In this document: positions 1 to 9,849 of the stretch, in pieces
Numbering within the stretch: position 1 is the stretch's first letter
Layout: each line of letters starts with the position of its first letter
Assembly: GCA_021201335.1 (NCBI GenBank)
Contig: JAJQFD010000058.1
Location: 62,001-126,000, forward strand
Source: Bacteroides sp.
Lineage (GTDB): Bacteria; Bacteroidota; Bacteroidia; Bacteroidales; Bacteroidaceae
Reading direction: 5' to 3'
DNA: 64,000 bases
Program-made: the position numbers and the translations under genes
Notes under the pieces: generated by a model
What the model was told of the DNA's origin: nothing
Database searches by the model: none
Seen by the model: only the letters and a program-made list of their open reading frames with translations

Positions 1-90
1 GGTAGTCATTTTACGGATCACTTTAAGAAAGACTCTGATACTTATTACCCATTTGATAAGTTAACAAAAGATCCTATGTTTGCTGATTAA
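1..90 (+). CDS. C-terminal fragment of an unidentified protein
   Basis: The window opens inside an open reading frame whose last 29 codons are visible before a TAA at 88-90. The tail is polar and aromatic (it contains HFTDHFKKD and ends PMFAD). No domain can be recognised from so short a piece, so no function is proposed. A terminator hairpin follows directly, which supports this being a genuine gene end. Confidence 0.6.
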   Translation, partial: GSHFTDHFKKDSDTYYPFDKLTKDPMFAD

Positions 91-125
91 AAGTTGTTTT
101 ATAGTTCTGATTTATATCTAAAAAA

Positions 126-158
126 AGAGAAGCTCCATCCGGAAGCTTCTCTCTTTTT
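126..158. terminator. Bidirectional intrinsic terminator
   Basis: A 9-bp perfect stem (AGAGAAGCT at 126-134 with AGCTTCTCT at 144-152) is followed by a T-run on the plus strand and preceded by an A-run, which is a T-run on the minus strand. It lies between two convergent genes and can serve both. Confidence 0.8.
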
Positions 159-183
159 ATTAAGGCTAAAATTCAGTAATAAT

Positions 184-1464
184 TTACTTGATTTTCTTAT
201 ATCCGTATACTGCCCGATTGCCCAGTTCTTCTTCAATACGAAGCAACTGATTATATTTAGCCATACGGTCAGAGCGGCTCAATGAACCTGTTTTAATCTG
301 TCCACTGTTAGTTGCTACAGCAATGTCAGCAATCGTTGCATCTTCTGTTTCTCCTGAGCGGTGAGAAGTAACAGTGGTATAGCCATGACGGTGAGCCATT
401 TCAATTGCATCCAGTGTTTCAGTAAGTGAACCGATCTGATTAACTTTAATCAGAATAGAGTTACCGCATTTTTCTGCAATTCCTCTTGAAAGGAATTCCA
501 CGTTGGTAACGAATAAATCATCACCAACCAGCTGGCAACGGTCACCGATACGTTCCGTTAATTTTTTCCAGCCATCCCAGTCATTTTCACTCATACCATC
601 TTCGATAGAATCGATGGGGTATTCGTTGATTAGTTTTTCCAGGTAGTCAACTTGTTCATCGGCTGTTCTTTTCATTCCTTTTTCACCTTCAAATTTGGTA
701 TAATCGTAGATACCATCTTTGTAGAATTCAGAAGAAGCACAGTCAAGACCAATGGTAATGTCTTTCTTCGGTTCATATCCGGCAGCCTTAATCGCTTCAA
801 GAATTGAATTCAAAGCATCTTCCGTACCATCCAGGGTAGGAGCGAATCCACCTTCATCACCAACAGCTGTACTTAAACCACGATCTTTCAATACCTTTTT
901 CAAAGCATGAAATACTTCTGCACCCATGCGCAGACCTTCATGGAAACTCTTGGCACCCACCGGACGAATCATAAATTCCTGGAAAGCAATTGGAGCATCA
1001 CTGTGAGATCCTCCGTTAATGATGTTCATCATAGGTACAGGCAGTACATACGTGTTTACCCCACCGATATATCTGTAAAGCGGAAGTTCCAGGTAGTTAG
1101 CAGCGGCTTTAGCTACAGCAAGAGATACACCCAAGATGGCATTAGCACCCAGTTTGGATTTGGTTTTGGTTCCATCCAGTTCCAGCATAGCATGGTCGAT
1201 ACCTCTTTGGTCAATGGAAGGCATACCAATCAGGTGTGGAGCGATCACTTTGTTCACGTTTTCCACAGCTTTCAGAACACCTTTGCCCAGGTAGCGTTTT
1301 TTGTCGCCATCACGTAATTCCAATGCTTCATGTTCTCCAGTCGATGCGCCTGAAGGTACAGATGCACGACCTATTACACCACATTCCAAAATTACATCTA
1401 CTTCTACTGTTGGGTTACCTCTGGAGTCGAGGACTTCTCTTCCGATAATTTTTTCTATTCTCAT
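184..1464 (-). CDS. eno: Enolase (phosphopyruvate hydratase)
   Basis: Converts 2-phosphoglycerate to phosphoenolpyruvate in cytosolic glycolysis. The 426-residue product is full length for the family. Visible hallmarks are the N-terminal GREVLDSRGNPTVEVDV, the mobile loop SVPSGASTGEHEA (residues 36-46), the catalytic GDEGGFAP (202-209), the metal-binding IEDGMSEND and the late SHRSGETED motif. I chose the ATG at 1464, giving MRIEKIIGRE as in other enolases; the frame can be extended to a TTG at 1476 but that is not needed. A TAAATTTG element on the minus strand (1491-1498) fits a Bacteroidetes -7 promoter box. Single gene, convergent with the fragment at the window start. Identity is very secure. 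Confidence 0.98.
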   Translation of the reverse strand: MRIEKIIGREVLDSRGNPTVEVDVILECGVIGRASVPSGASTGEHEALELRDGDKKRYLGKGVLKAVENVNKVIAPHLIGMPSIDQRGIDHAMLELDGTKTKSKLGANAILGVSLAVAKAAANYLELPLYRYIGGVNTYVLPVPMMNIINGGSHSDAPIAFQEFMIRPVGAKSFHEGLRMGAEVFHALKKVLKDRGLSTAVGDEGGFAPTLDGTEDALNSILEAIKAAGYEPKKDITIGLDCASSEFYKDGIYDYTKFEGEKGMKRTADEQVDYLEKLINEYPIDSIEDGMSENDWDGWKKLTERIGDRCQLVGDDLFVTNVEFLSRGIAEKCGNSILIKVNQIGSLTETLDAIEMAHRHGYTTVTSHRSGETEDATIADIAVATNSGQIKTGSLSRSDRMAKYNQLLRIEEELGNRAVYGYKKIK

Positions 1465-2363
1465 GGTTTTATTCAATTTAAAAAATCACACAAATTTATT
1501 GAAATTTTTCACATTATGTATCACTATTGATAGGTATTCTTAGGTTTTATAAATCCCTATAAGTTGGTAGTGCGCTTAGGCCTAAACATCAAAAGTGTTG
1601 TAATTGTTCATTCTCTCGTAATTTCTTATAAATTTTTACAATTTAATTAGCTGTGTCATAGTATTTGATATTAAGCTGTTAATAGAACTCACAATAAAAA
1701 AGAAACAAATTTATTTTTATCTTTATTTCATTATTTTTCTACATAGAATATTCTTATATGAATTTCTGCGTATCATACAACCGTTTTTTTACTTTACTAG
1801 AAATACTGAAAAAAACTTTCAATTATTTCCAGATAGTAACTTTGATTGTTTCTACATTTTTCTTCCTCACATTTTTCTTTTTCAGTCAAAAAGAAATCAT
1901 CAATTAAGCAGAAAAAGTTGTTTTAACATTCCGAAACAACACTTTATGTCTTATCCGATAAAAAAAAGAACTTTTCATCGCAATTATATCTGAATCAGAC
2001 TTCCAACAGGGATAATGTTGTCTTTTTTTGGAAGAGATAACCCCGTACATTTACCGATGAAGGTAATTTTCGTTAAAACTCTGGGAACGTAAAATAAATA
2101 TATAACGGATTAACTCCGATATAAGATAACTCGTATAGGGAAATAGATATTGTTGATGTATCAGCATAAGGTTATCACTGGTTAGTTACACCTTATGATG
2201 ATAATATTACTGCCTATTACCTCTTCTCAATAAGGGTGAAGGAATATTTTCACTTCGTCCCAAGGAATAGATTATTATAGATGCAGACCGTTCTTATACT
2301 TCCCCGATCCGTTTTATCACGGATGATTGATTATTCAAGAATTAAAACTTAAGTAATAGCCCT
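1465..2363. other. Long AT-rich intergenic region
   Basis: About 900 bases between divergent genes with no credible coding frame, RNA gene or repeat that I can recognise. Apart from the probable eno -7 box at 1491-1498, I see only AT-rich sequence. The size would allow an unrecognised small RNA, but nothing shows one. Confidence 0.5.
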
Positions 2364-3974
2364 ATGAAAACAAAGATTAGAAGAACAGAGATATGGAAAA
2401 GAAGGAGTCTGATATTTTTAATGATGATGCCGGTTTTATCTCTCTCTGTTTCCGCTCAAAAAAGTAGTTACTCTGGTGGTTTCCCGTTTTTCAGATCATT
2501 TCTTGATGATGAAATGATGGGTCTACTTCTTCCTGCTAATAGCAATGACAATAAACCGAATGCTGCTATTAAGCATGGATTAACAAATGAAGGACTAATG
2601 ATGACAGATGGTAAGGATGAAGTAGGCGCATTTTTTTTATCAGATAACCCTTTTCCTACCATTGATGGTTTCTTAATTGAATTTGAATATATCATGAAGA
2701 GGAAGGAAATTGGTACTGAACACACCGATGGTATGTGTATGTTCCTGGTAGATGCTAAGCAAATGAATATTTTAAAGTTTGCTTCGTCGGGAGCATGCTT
2801 TGGTTATACACATAAATATGGCAATGAGACGAAATACCAAGTAAAAGGTATTGAAGGGGGATATTTGGCGGTAGCATTAGATCAACGACCTTTTAAAGAA
2901 AACCGAATGGATAGCTGGGAGACGAGAAGCGGAATTGAGTATAAATCAAATGAAAATCTGGATAAAGTAATTTTGAAAGACGATTACAAGACCCGAAGTA
3001 ATGTGACAATTCGGGGAGCGGCTGGTAATAGAAAATTAACCTATAAATTCGATAATTCACCTTCTCTTACTTTGCCAATATCCCAATGGGGGTATCCTCT
3101 ATTAATTACCCGCCATACTGGCATGGAAGAGGATAGGCCAACCGGTTTAGAAAATCAGGTCGGGTATAAATTGAATCCACTTACGGGTGGTTTAATAAAA
3201 GAGGTGGATCCACCCATTAGAAAACCTTTTAATGTTTCAGGAGGAGACTTTTTTGATGGTCCGGATGACCCTGCTTATCGTAAAATTATTATCGCACTTG
3301 AACCTGATACAGATGATGGTGAAGGATACAAAATTTCGGTTTCCATTCAGCATGGAAAAGATACGACCTTAGTTATCAAAGATTATTCCGATCCCGCAGA
3401 AGTGACGTATTTTGAAAATGGATTTAGTGGAATTTGGGACGCCAAATTTGGTCAGCATTATATTGCTTATAATTCTCCTTTCATTACTTATACCGTTTCT
3501 ACTCCCGAAGAGTTAATTTTTGGATTTGCAGCATCTACAGGTATATTCACCTCTTTTACAAACATCATCAGAAACCTACGTATAACTCCTTTGAATGCAG
3601 CTAATACAGCGAATGATGATATTCGCAATCATCGGCGGGGTCCTGTTACTGTTAGGCCGCTTGATAACGATATAGGATATCGGGATATGGGTGATAAAGT
3701 AATTAGTAGTAGTGAATTTCTTGATCCTACGTCTTTCCGATTCTGGAGTGATGAAAAACATTGCCTAGAGGGTATACATGAATATAATGATGATGACGGA
3801 AAATGGACTTATGATTCTAAAACAAAGCAAGTTGTCTTTTTCCCAAAGAAAGGTTTTAAAGGTGTAGCATCAACTATGTACGATGTTAATGGTAGTTATT
3901 ATCCTTATGATCAACCTCATTTTCGTTCTTCCATTGCAATTATTAATGTCACTATAGATGATAATCAGCCCTGA
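2364..3974 (+). CDS. Secreted L-type-lectin-like adhesin with C-terminal fibril-repeat-like domain
   Basis: Predicted exported 536-residue protein. An N-terminal signal peptide (charged RRTEIWKRR, hydrophobic LIFLMMMPVLSLSVSA, cleavage near Ala-Gln) is followed by a region of about 300 residues resembling a legume/L-type lectin fold: paired beta-strand blocks such as DGFLIEFEYIM, CFGYTHKYG and GGYLAVALDQ, and a later FGFAASTGI strand. The last 110 residues start with a GPVTVRPLDNDIG motif as in CshA/VCBS-like surface repeats and end with INVTIDDNQP. No sortase or type IX CTD signal is evident. It stands alone with long gaps on both sides. Domain assignments are by eye. A role in binding carbohydrate or cell surfaces is inferred. 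Confidence 0.6.
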   Translation: MKTKIRRTEIWKRRSLIFLMMMPVLSLSVSAQKSSYSGGFPFFRSFLDDEMMGLLLPANSNDNKPNAAIKHGLTNEGLMMTDGKDEVGAFFLSDNPFPTIDGFLIEFEYIMKRKEIGTEHTDGMCMFLVDAKQMNILKFASSGACFGYTHKYGNETKYQVKGIEGGYLAVALDQRPFKENRMDSWETRSGIEYKSNENLDKVILKDDYKTRSNVTIRGAAGNRKLTYKFDNSPSLTLPISQWGYPLLITRHTGMEEDRPTGLENQVGYKLNPLTGGLIKEVDPPIRKPFNVSGGDFFDGPDDPAYRKIIIALEPDTDDGEGYKISVSIQHGKDTTLVIKDYSDPAEVTYFENGFSGIWDAKFGQHYIAYNSPFITYTVSTPEELIFGFAASTGIFTSFTNIIRNLRITPLNAANTANDDIRNHRRGPVTVRPLDNDIGYRDMGDKVISSSEFLDPTSFRFWSDEKHCLEGIHEYNDDDGKWTYDSKTKQVVFFPKKGFKGVASTMYDVNGSYYPYDQPHFRSSIAIINVTIDDNQP

Positions 3975-4150
3975 TATAATATTTCTAAAATATTTTCTTT
4001 TCATTTTCTGATTAAACAGAGAGATACAAAGGCACGGATTTGCATGTAGATAAAACAAGTGATAATTTGTTTTGTTATGTATTTCTCATTTTGTGGGCTT
4101 TTGTGTAAATTCGCACGCTTTTATAGAAGTGATCACAAATAACCTAACAA

Positions 4151-4933
4151 ATGAACTATTACAGCCCCAAAGAAATAGCTATGGCTTTTGCCGCCTCTGG
4201 TGTTTACAAGAGTAAATTATCTCTCTCCAAATTTTCTTTGATTGCCATTTTAGGAGGTGCTTTTATTGCCTTTGGTGGTTTACTTAGCGTGATGGTAGCG
4301 GGAGGAATGCCAGGGGTTGGAGCTGCAAATCCGGGTTTAATTAAATTTGTTGCGGGTGCATTATTCCCCATCGGATTGATTATGGTTTCCATAACCGGAG
4401 CCGATTTGTTTACCAGCGATTGCACAGCTTTTACACTTCCCTTATTACAGAAAGAAATTAAAATAAAAACCTTTCTCCGGTTTTTGTTGCTTTCCTATGT
4501 CTTCAATTTTATCGGAACACAGTTCATTGCTTACCTTCTTTCTGCCCATATCGGTTTTTTTGATAAAGAACCCTGGCAGGAATATCTGCATACTTATTCG
4601 GCAGCCAAAATAAACCAGGATTTTATGAAAGTATTTATTAAAGGAATTGGCGCTAATTGGCTGGTATGTTTAGGCATGTGGATGGGATATGCCGCCAAAG
4701 ATATCACCGGGAAGTGTGTCGGTATCTGGATTCCCGTCATGCTTTTTGTGACGTTAGGATATGAACACTCCATTGCTAATATGTTTTTTATTCCAGCTGC
4801 TATTTATTCCGGAGTAAATATTTTATGGACAGATTTCCTGATACAAAACCTGATACCCGCTACACTGGGAAACTTTATCGGTGGAGCGGGTCTGGTAGGA
4901 TGCGTTTATTGGTATCAATTTATGAGGAAGTGA
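4151..4933 (+). CDS. Formate/nitrite transporter (FNT) family channel
   Basis: Inner-membrane protein of 260 residues, typical FNT length, with six hydrophobic segments. Family signals include the start SPKEIAMAFAASGVYKSKLS, the glycine-rich helix ALFPIGLIMVSITGADLFTSD and the internal repeat GIGANWLVCLGMWMGYAAKD. FNT channels move formate, nitrite or hydrosulfide. The substrate cannot be decided here because there is no adjacent pyruvate-formate lyase or nitrite reductase. The 3' end overlaps the 3' end of the convergent activase gene by 19 bases. Confidence 0.9.
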   Translation: MNYYSPKEIAMAFAASGVYKSKLSLSKFSLIAILGGAFIAFGGLLSVMVAGGMPGVGAANPGLIKFVAGALFPIGLIMVSITGADLFTSDCTAFTLPLLQKEIKIKTFLRFLLLSYVFNFIGTQFIAYLLSAHIGFFDKEPWQEYLHTYSAAKINQDFMKVFIKGIGANWLVCLGMWMGYAAKDITGKCVGIWIPVMLFVTLGYEHSIANMFFIPAAIYSGVNILWTDFLIQNLIPATLGNFIGGAGLVGCVYWYQFMRK

Positions 4934-7900
4934 AGCCTATTTTGCAGATTCACCTCAGCCATTCCTCCGTCAATATCCAGATAAAGAAGATTCATATCAG
5001 GATAAAACTTCTTCAATCGTTTCTCTATTCCTTTAGCTACCACATGATTGGCAATGCAACCAAACGGTTGTACACATACCACTTTGTTAACTCCCTGGCG
5101 CGCATAACTCGCTACTTCGGCAGCAATGGCCCAACCTTCTCCAAACTGATTGGATAAATCGAGTATTTCCGAAGCATACTTCGCTTTGGTATAAATAGAT
5201 TCGGAAGCCACATAGTAACGGAAGCCTCTCAATATATTCTCTACTTTATTGATCCGGGTATTCATGTATTTCCAGAAAGTATGGTCTATCAACTTGTGAA
5301 GGATTCCCCCCTTCTTCAATCCGTTTTCAACATTCACTTCTGAGTTGACAAAATACTGCATAAAAAAGTCCAGGATGGGAGGCGTAGCAACTTCCATATT
5401 TTGAGAACGTAACCATTCCCCGATATGAGCCTGGCCGTAGCTGTTGTATTTGACGAAGATTTCGCCGATTAATCCAACTTTGGTTAATTCCACGTTATTT
5501 ACCCGAATATTATTAAAGTCGGCAACCGCCTGTTGCAGGAACGACATCAGTAATTTGGAGTTATTTATCCGGATCGCTTCAATTCCTCTCTCCACATAAA
5601 AGTCAAACACTTGCTGCGTGTCGCCTTTATTCTTCTCGCGGGTAACGGTTGCATTATACATTTGTTGCAAAGCGTCCGAATATAAAATGGCATATACCAG
5701 TGTGTTCGCGATTTTTACGAAAGGAATTTTAAATGCCTTTTGATCATTTTGATAAACCTCTCCGGAAGAGACAACCAGTACAGGTATGTTCGAAAAGCCG
5801 GCGTTCTCAATTCCTGATTTTATTTGAGACAGGTAGTTTGTTGCCCGGCATTGTCCACCGGTTTGAGTAATCGCTACTACTATATTGTCCAGATCATATT
5901 CTCCCGATTGAAGAGCCGTGATAATATCTCCTAAAATTAAAGTAGATGGATAACAGACTTCGTTGTTGCCATAAATTAATCCGTTTTCCGCAGACATCCG
6001 GTTAGTTCTAGGCATATTGACAATTTTATATCCCGCCAATTCACCGATGGCAGGAATAAACGGTGAAAGATAATCCGAGAACCACGGAGCAAGGATTGTC
6101 TTTTTCCTGTCTTCTTTCCGATAGGAAGATTTGTAGCTTTCAAAAGGCTTCATTTCCTCTGGAGTTTGCGGAATGCTGACTCTTAAGGATTCGATCAGCG
6201 AACGCATCCGCAGACGAATGGAACCGGGGCTGGCTATCTCGTCAATCCTCAGCACCGTGTGGTTTTTATCTGCCTGCTTCAATATTTCTTTCGTTTCGTC
6301 CATAAAGAAAGAATCAGGACCACATCCAAACGAGTTGAGTTGTACCAATTGTACATTCTGTGGAAGTTTGGCTACTTCCATCGCTGTCTGAATAACCCGG
6401 TTGGGATACGACCATTGAGATACAATATTCAATTGGCCAAATCCCTGGCTTTCCGAATAACGGAAAATATCATCCGTAAACACATCAACTCCCATATCTG
6501 AAAGAATTTGTCCCACTTTCTGATGGATAAGCGGATCAGCATGATACGGCCTTCCGGCTACTACAAATACTAGTTTATTCTCTTTGACGGCCTGATCAAA
6601 TAAGCTTTTTTGCTTCTGTTGAAGTTCGGTTTTTACCCGGTCTTTTTCTTGGATAGCTTTAGCAAAAGCAGTCTCAAAGACTGATTCGGTTATTCCTAAA
6701 GATTTCAAATAAGTATAGCTGGCTTTCTTGAGTGCCTTTTCATCACTGAAAATAATTACAGGTTTGTCGAACGGTATTCCCAGTTTTTCTTCCGGTTCCA
6801 TGGAACTACGGATTACATCGGGATAGCCACTAACGACCGGACAATTGAATGAATTATTGGACGATCCAAATTCTTTTTCTTCTTTCACAATGATGGGGTA
6901 GAAGATGCGATCGACACCCTGTTCAGCCAAAGCCAGGATATGTCCGTGTACTAATTTCGCCGGAAAGCAAATATTATCCGACATAACGCTCCCAACCCCT
7001 TTCTGATAGAGAGAAGTAGTTGATTCTGGTGAAAGAACAACTTCCAAACCGCTTTCCATAAATAAGGTATGCCAGAAAGGATAATTCTCAAACATATTTA
7101 GTACACGGGGAATACCGATAACTGTCCTCTCAGGTGCATTTTCCTCTATACTTTTGCGGTGGAATAATAACTCATTCTTTTTGTCGAAGGCATTGTATCC
7201 TTTTTCCGGGGCTGTATTTTTATTATAGAATACTTTCTCACATTTATTTCCTGCATAACAGGTATTACCGTTGGGAAACCGGAACCGAAGGATAGAGCAT
7301 TGATTGGTACAGCCTTTACACTGCAACTCTTTCGTTTGAGTCTGGTTGGCATCAGGCAGCGGATCGGTTCCTGGGAAAGAAGTTTCTTTTCCATGTGTAC
7401 ACCACATTTTGCGGGCATAAAGGGCTGCTCCGAGGGCACCCATTAATTCGGGGTGATCCGTAGAACTTACAGTTTTGCCGGATAACAGTTCGAGCGCCCT
7501 GTATACGGCATCATTGCGGAATGTGCCTCCCTGAACCACGATTTGATCACCTAACAGATTCAAGTTGGATATTTTTAGTACTTTAAACAGGCAATTCTTT
7601 ATGACAGAATAGGAGAGTCCAGCAGCAATATCTCCCAGAGAAGCATTCTCCCGGAGCAACTGCTTAACTTTTGAGTTCATAAAAACAGTACAACGTGAAC
7701 CCAGGTCACCCGGATATTGAGCCAGACAGGCAGCCAGCATGAATTTATCCATTCTCATGTTCATGGTGGAGGCAAAGTTTTGCAGGAAAGAACCACAACC
7801 GGAAGAGCACGCTTCGTTTAATTCGATATTAGAGATGACGCCATTTCTGGTAAATATAGATTTCATGTCCTGACCACCAATATCCAGTACAAAGGAAACG

Positions 7901-9165
7901 TCAGGATTTACATATTGTGCGCCCGATAAGTGAGCCATGGTTTCTACAATACCATAATCCAGGTTGAGTGCTGATTTTACCAGGTCTTCACCATAGCCGG
8001 TCACAGCCGAGGCGAGGAACCGAAAAGTTATTCCCTTTTGTGCTGCCTTCAGGTAAAACTGATTCAATCCTTCCCGTACTTTTTTTAAAGGATTGCCCTG
8101 GTTGGAATCATAAAAGCGATAGACAATATTATCCTGTTCATCCATGATCAGGATCTTGGTAGTGGTGGAACCGGAATCAATACCCAGGAAGCAGTTTACA
8201 TGTTCGCCTGCTTTCAGGTCGGCATGTTTCAAGGTTTTGATTTTCCGTCTCCTTTTCCACTCTTTGTATTCTTCTTTGGAACTGAATAAAGGAGGTAACG
8301 TATCTTTGCGGATAACCTCTTTATTCTCCAGTTTTTCGATAAATAGCTTTATTTCCTTTTTGGTTTTTTCTTCCTTGTTATACAAAGCCGCACCCCATGC
8401 GGGAAAGTATTCTCCATTGGGAGGAAGTATCATATCCGTATCTCGCCTCTTCAAAAGATCGCGAAACGAAGTGCGGAGGGCTGGAATAAAGGTTAATGGC
8501 CCACCTACACACAATATCTTCGGATTGATGTCGTATCCTCTTGCCAGTGTTGTTATGCTTTGCACCGCTACGGCATGAAGGATAGACATGGCAATATCCG
8601 GTGTAGGTATATTGCGGGAGATCAGGTTTTGTACATCCGTCTTGGCAAATACCCCACAACGGGAAGCAACCGGATAAACTTTCTCGTAGTTTAATGCCTG
8701 TTCAGCCAGTTCTTCTACCGTGATGTTCATCAGGTCTGCCATTTGGTCGATAAACGCGCCTGTACCCCCGGCACAACTACCATTCATCCGGATATCTGGT
8801 TGTTTTCCGGGAGTAAAGAATACCATTTTGGCATCTTCGCCACCGAGGTCTATCAAGGTGTGGGTATCTGGGAAATGTTTTTTTATGACTTCAATGGAAG
8901 CGACTACTTCCTGTGTAAACGGGATTCCTGTACGCTCGGCTATTCCCATGCCGGCAGAACCGGTAATACCGATGGAGTAGCTGGCGTCCGGAAAAAGATA
9001 CAGGATATTGCTTAGTTCTTCTACCAATATAGGAATGAAACCGGCTTTGTGTCGGCGATAAACCTGGTAGATGATTTCATCTGCCTTGTTTAATACAATA
9101 ATTTTTAGTGTAGTGGAACCAACGTCTATTCCTATTCTACACATATTTTGGGGTTTCATCATCAA
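4915..9165 (-). CDS. Giant 2-hydroxyacyl-CoA dehydratase activase / CoA-activase fusion protein
   Basis: 1416 residues, cytosolic. Two tandem BadF/BcrA-type ASKHA ATPase domains are visible. The first begins CRIGIDVGSTTLKIIVLN and carries NGSCAGGTGAF and SRCGVFAKTD. The second begins near residue 325 (FLGIDSGSTTTKILIMD) and carries NEACSSGCGSF and GSRCTVF. The paired cysteines in these motifs fit the [4Fe-4S] bridge of activases that fire electrons into 2-hydroxyacyl-CoA dehydratases. A third cysteine cluster (CKGCTNQC, then CYAGNKCE) follows, then a DUF2229/HgdB-like region with GIPRVLNMFENYPFW and AGRPYHADP. Its physiological substrate is unknown, and no separate dehydratase subunits are adjacent. 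It lies 43 bases downstream of the TetR gene on the same strand and is probably its operon partner. Confidence 0.88.
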   Translation of the reverse strand: MMMKPQNMCRIGIDVGSTTLKIIVLNKADEIIYQVYRRHKAGFIPILVEELSNILYLFPDASYSIGITGSAGMGIAERTGIPFTQEVVASIEVIKKHFPDTHTLIDLGGEDAKMVFFTPGKQPDIRMNGSCAGGTGAFIDQMADLMNITVEELAEQALNYEKVYPVASRCGVFAKTDVQNLISRNIPTPDIAMSILHAVAVQSITTLARGYDINPKILCVGGPLTFIPALRTSFRDLLKRRDTDMILPPNGEYFPAWGAALYNKEEKTKKEIKLFIEKLENKEVIRKDTLPPLFSSKEEYKEWKRRRKIKTLKHADLKAGEHVNCFLGIDSGSTTTKILIMDEQDNIVYRFYDSNQGNPLKKVREGLNQFYLKAAQKGITFRFLASAVTGYGEDLVKSALNLDYGIVETMAHLSGAQYVNPDVSFVLDIGGQDMKSIFTRNGVISNIELNEACSSGCGSFLQNFASTMNMRMDKFMLAACLAQYPGDLGSRCTVFMNSKVKQLLRENASLGDIAAGLSYSVIKNCLFKVLKISNLNLLGDQIVVQGGTFRNDAVYRALELLSGKTVSSTDHPELMGALGAALYARKMWCTHGKETSFPGTDPLPDANQTQTKELQCKGCTNQCSILRFRFPNGNTCYAGNKCEKVFYNKNTAPEKGYNAFDKKNELLFHRKSIEENAPERTVIGIPRVLNMFENYPFWHTLFMESGLEVVLSPESTTSLYQKGVGSVMSDNICFPAKLVHGHILALAEQGVDRIFYPIIVKEEKEFGSSNNSFNCPVVSGYPDVIRSSMEPEEKLGIPFDKPVIIFSDEKALKKASYTYLKSLGITESVFETAFAKAIQEKDRVKTELQQKQKSLFDQAVKENKLVFVVAGRPYHADPLIHQKVGQILSDMGVDVFTDDIFRYSESQGFGQLNIVSQWSYPNRVIQTAMEVAKLPQNVQLVQLNSFGCGPDSFFMDETKEILKQADKNHTVLRIDEIASPGSIRLRMRSLIESLRVSIPQTPEEMKPFESYKSSYRKEDRKKTILAPWFSDYLSPFIPAIGELAGYKIVNMPRTNRMSAENGLIYGNNEVCYPSTLILGDIITALQSGEYDLDNIVVAITQTGGQCRATNYLSQIKSGIENAGFSNIPVLVVSSGEVYQNDQKAFKIPFVKIANTLVYAILYSDALQQMYNATVTREKNKGDTQQVFDFYVERGIEAIRINNSKLLMSFLQQAVADFNNIRVNNVELTKVGLIGEIFVKYNSYGQAHIGEWLRSQNMEVATPPILDFFMQYFVNSEVNVENGLKKGGILHKLIDHTFWKYMNTRINKVENILRGFRYYVASESIYTKAKYASEILDLSNQFGEGWAIAAEVASYARQGVNKVVCVQPFGCIANHVVAKGIEKRLKKFYPDMNLLYLDIDGGMAEVNLQNRLHFLIN

Positions 9166-9208
9166 TTACTGTTTGCGTTTAAATGAAGTTTTAAATCAGG
9201 ACTAAAAA

Positions 9209-9826
9209 TCAAGCTTTCAGAGCGTTCAACACGAAATTGGTTACATATTGTTTGTGGTCTTTCATTACTAAATTATATTCCCCGGTTGATTTCTTCGCTA
9301 TTTTCGTTGCAAACCCGGTAAACATGAACGGGAAGAAGCAGAGCGATAAAATATTCAAGCCTAAATCAATGACGGGAGTCTTTCTGATTGTTCCTTTTTT
9401 TTCTTCTTCATCAATTCTTTCGGATAATTTGGTGAATATTTGTAATGGATCGCGTTCTAAAAGTTTTTCTATCAAGATATCCGGTCCCTGATTGATTTCA
9501 TTCAGTATAAAAATGGGAATCTGTGGATATTGGGGCAATATTTCATAATAAATATCAATCCATGCTTCGATCAGTTCAAAGAAAGGCATGTCAGAATTCA
9601 AAGTTGAAAAAGTTCTCTTCACCAATACATCAAAGGCCTCATCGAATATAATTTCGAAAAGATTATATTTGGAATTAAAGTAATACTTTACATGTGCGAC
9701 GTTCGTATCTGATGCTGCGGCTATATCGCGTATACTCGTACCCGTATATCCGTTTTTGACAAATAACTCACGGGCAGCATTGAGAATTCTTTGACGTACG
9801 TCTGATGTTGAATTATTTTTCTCCAT
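9209..9826 (-). CDS. TetR/AcrR-family transcriptional regulator
   Basis: 205-residue cytosolic regulator. Its N-terminal helix-turn-helix domain is plain: RQRILNAARELFVKNGYTGTSIRDIAAAS, then HVKYYFNSKYNLFEIIFDEAF, covering roughly residues 10-60. The all-helical C-terminal ligand and dimer domain has no recognisable ligand signature. I chose the ATG at 9826 (MEKNNSTSD); an in-frame TTG at 9835 is unlikely. Two near-identical palindromes lie immediately upstream and are likely operators, implying autoregulation. The activase gene follows in the same direction and is probably controlled with it, which suggests an acyl-CoA or related metabolite as effector (inference). Confidence 0.92.
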   Translation of the reverse strand: MEKNNSTSDVRQRILNAARELFVKNGYTGTSIRDIAAASDTNVAHVKYYFNSKYNLFEIIFDEAFDVLVKRTFSTLNSDMPFFELIEAWIDIYYEILPQYPQIPIFILNEINQGPDILIEKLLERDPLQIFTKLSERIDEEEKKGTIRKTPVIDLGLNILSLCFFPFMFTGFATKIAKKSTGEYNLVMKDHKQYVTNFVLNALKA

Positions 9827-9827
9827 T

Positions 9828-9843
9828 TTAAACAATTGTTTAA
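9828..9843. promoter_or_regulatory. Palindromic operator 1 for the TetR regulator
   Basis: A perfect 16-bp palindrome, TTAAACAATTGTTTAA, begins two bases upstream of the regulator's ATG. It shares both half-sites (TTAAAC and GTTTAA) with a second palindrome 22 bases away, start to start. Overlap with the translation start region suits autorepression. Confidence 0.75.
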
Positions 9844-9849
9844 GCGAAG

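Noticed and set aside
1465..1476. Upstream TTG start for enolase
   Set aside because: The ATG at 1464 gives the conserved enolase N-terminus; similar TTG extensions for the TetR, META and binding-protein genes were dropped for the same reason.
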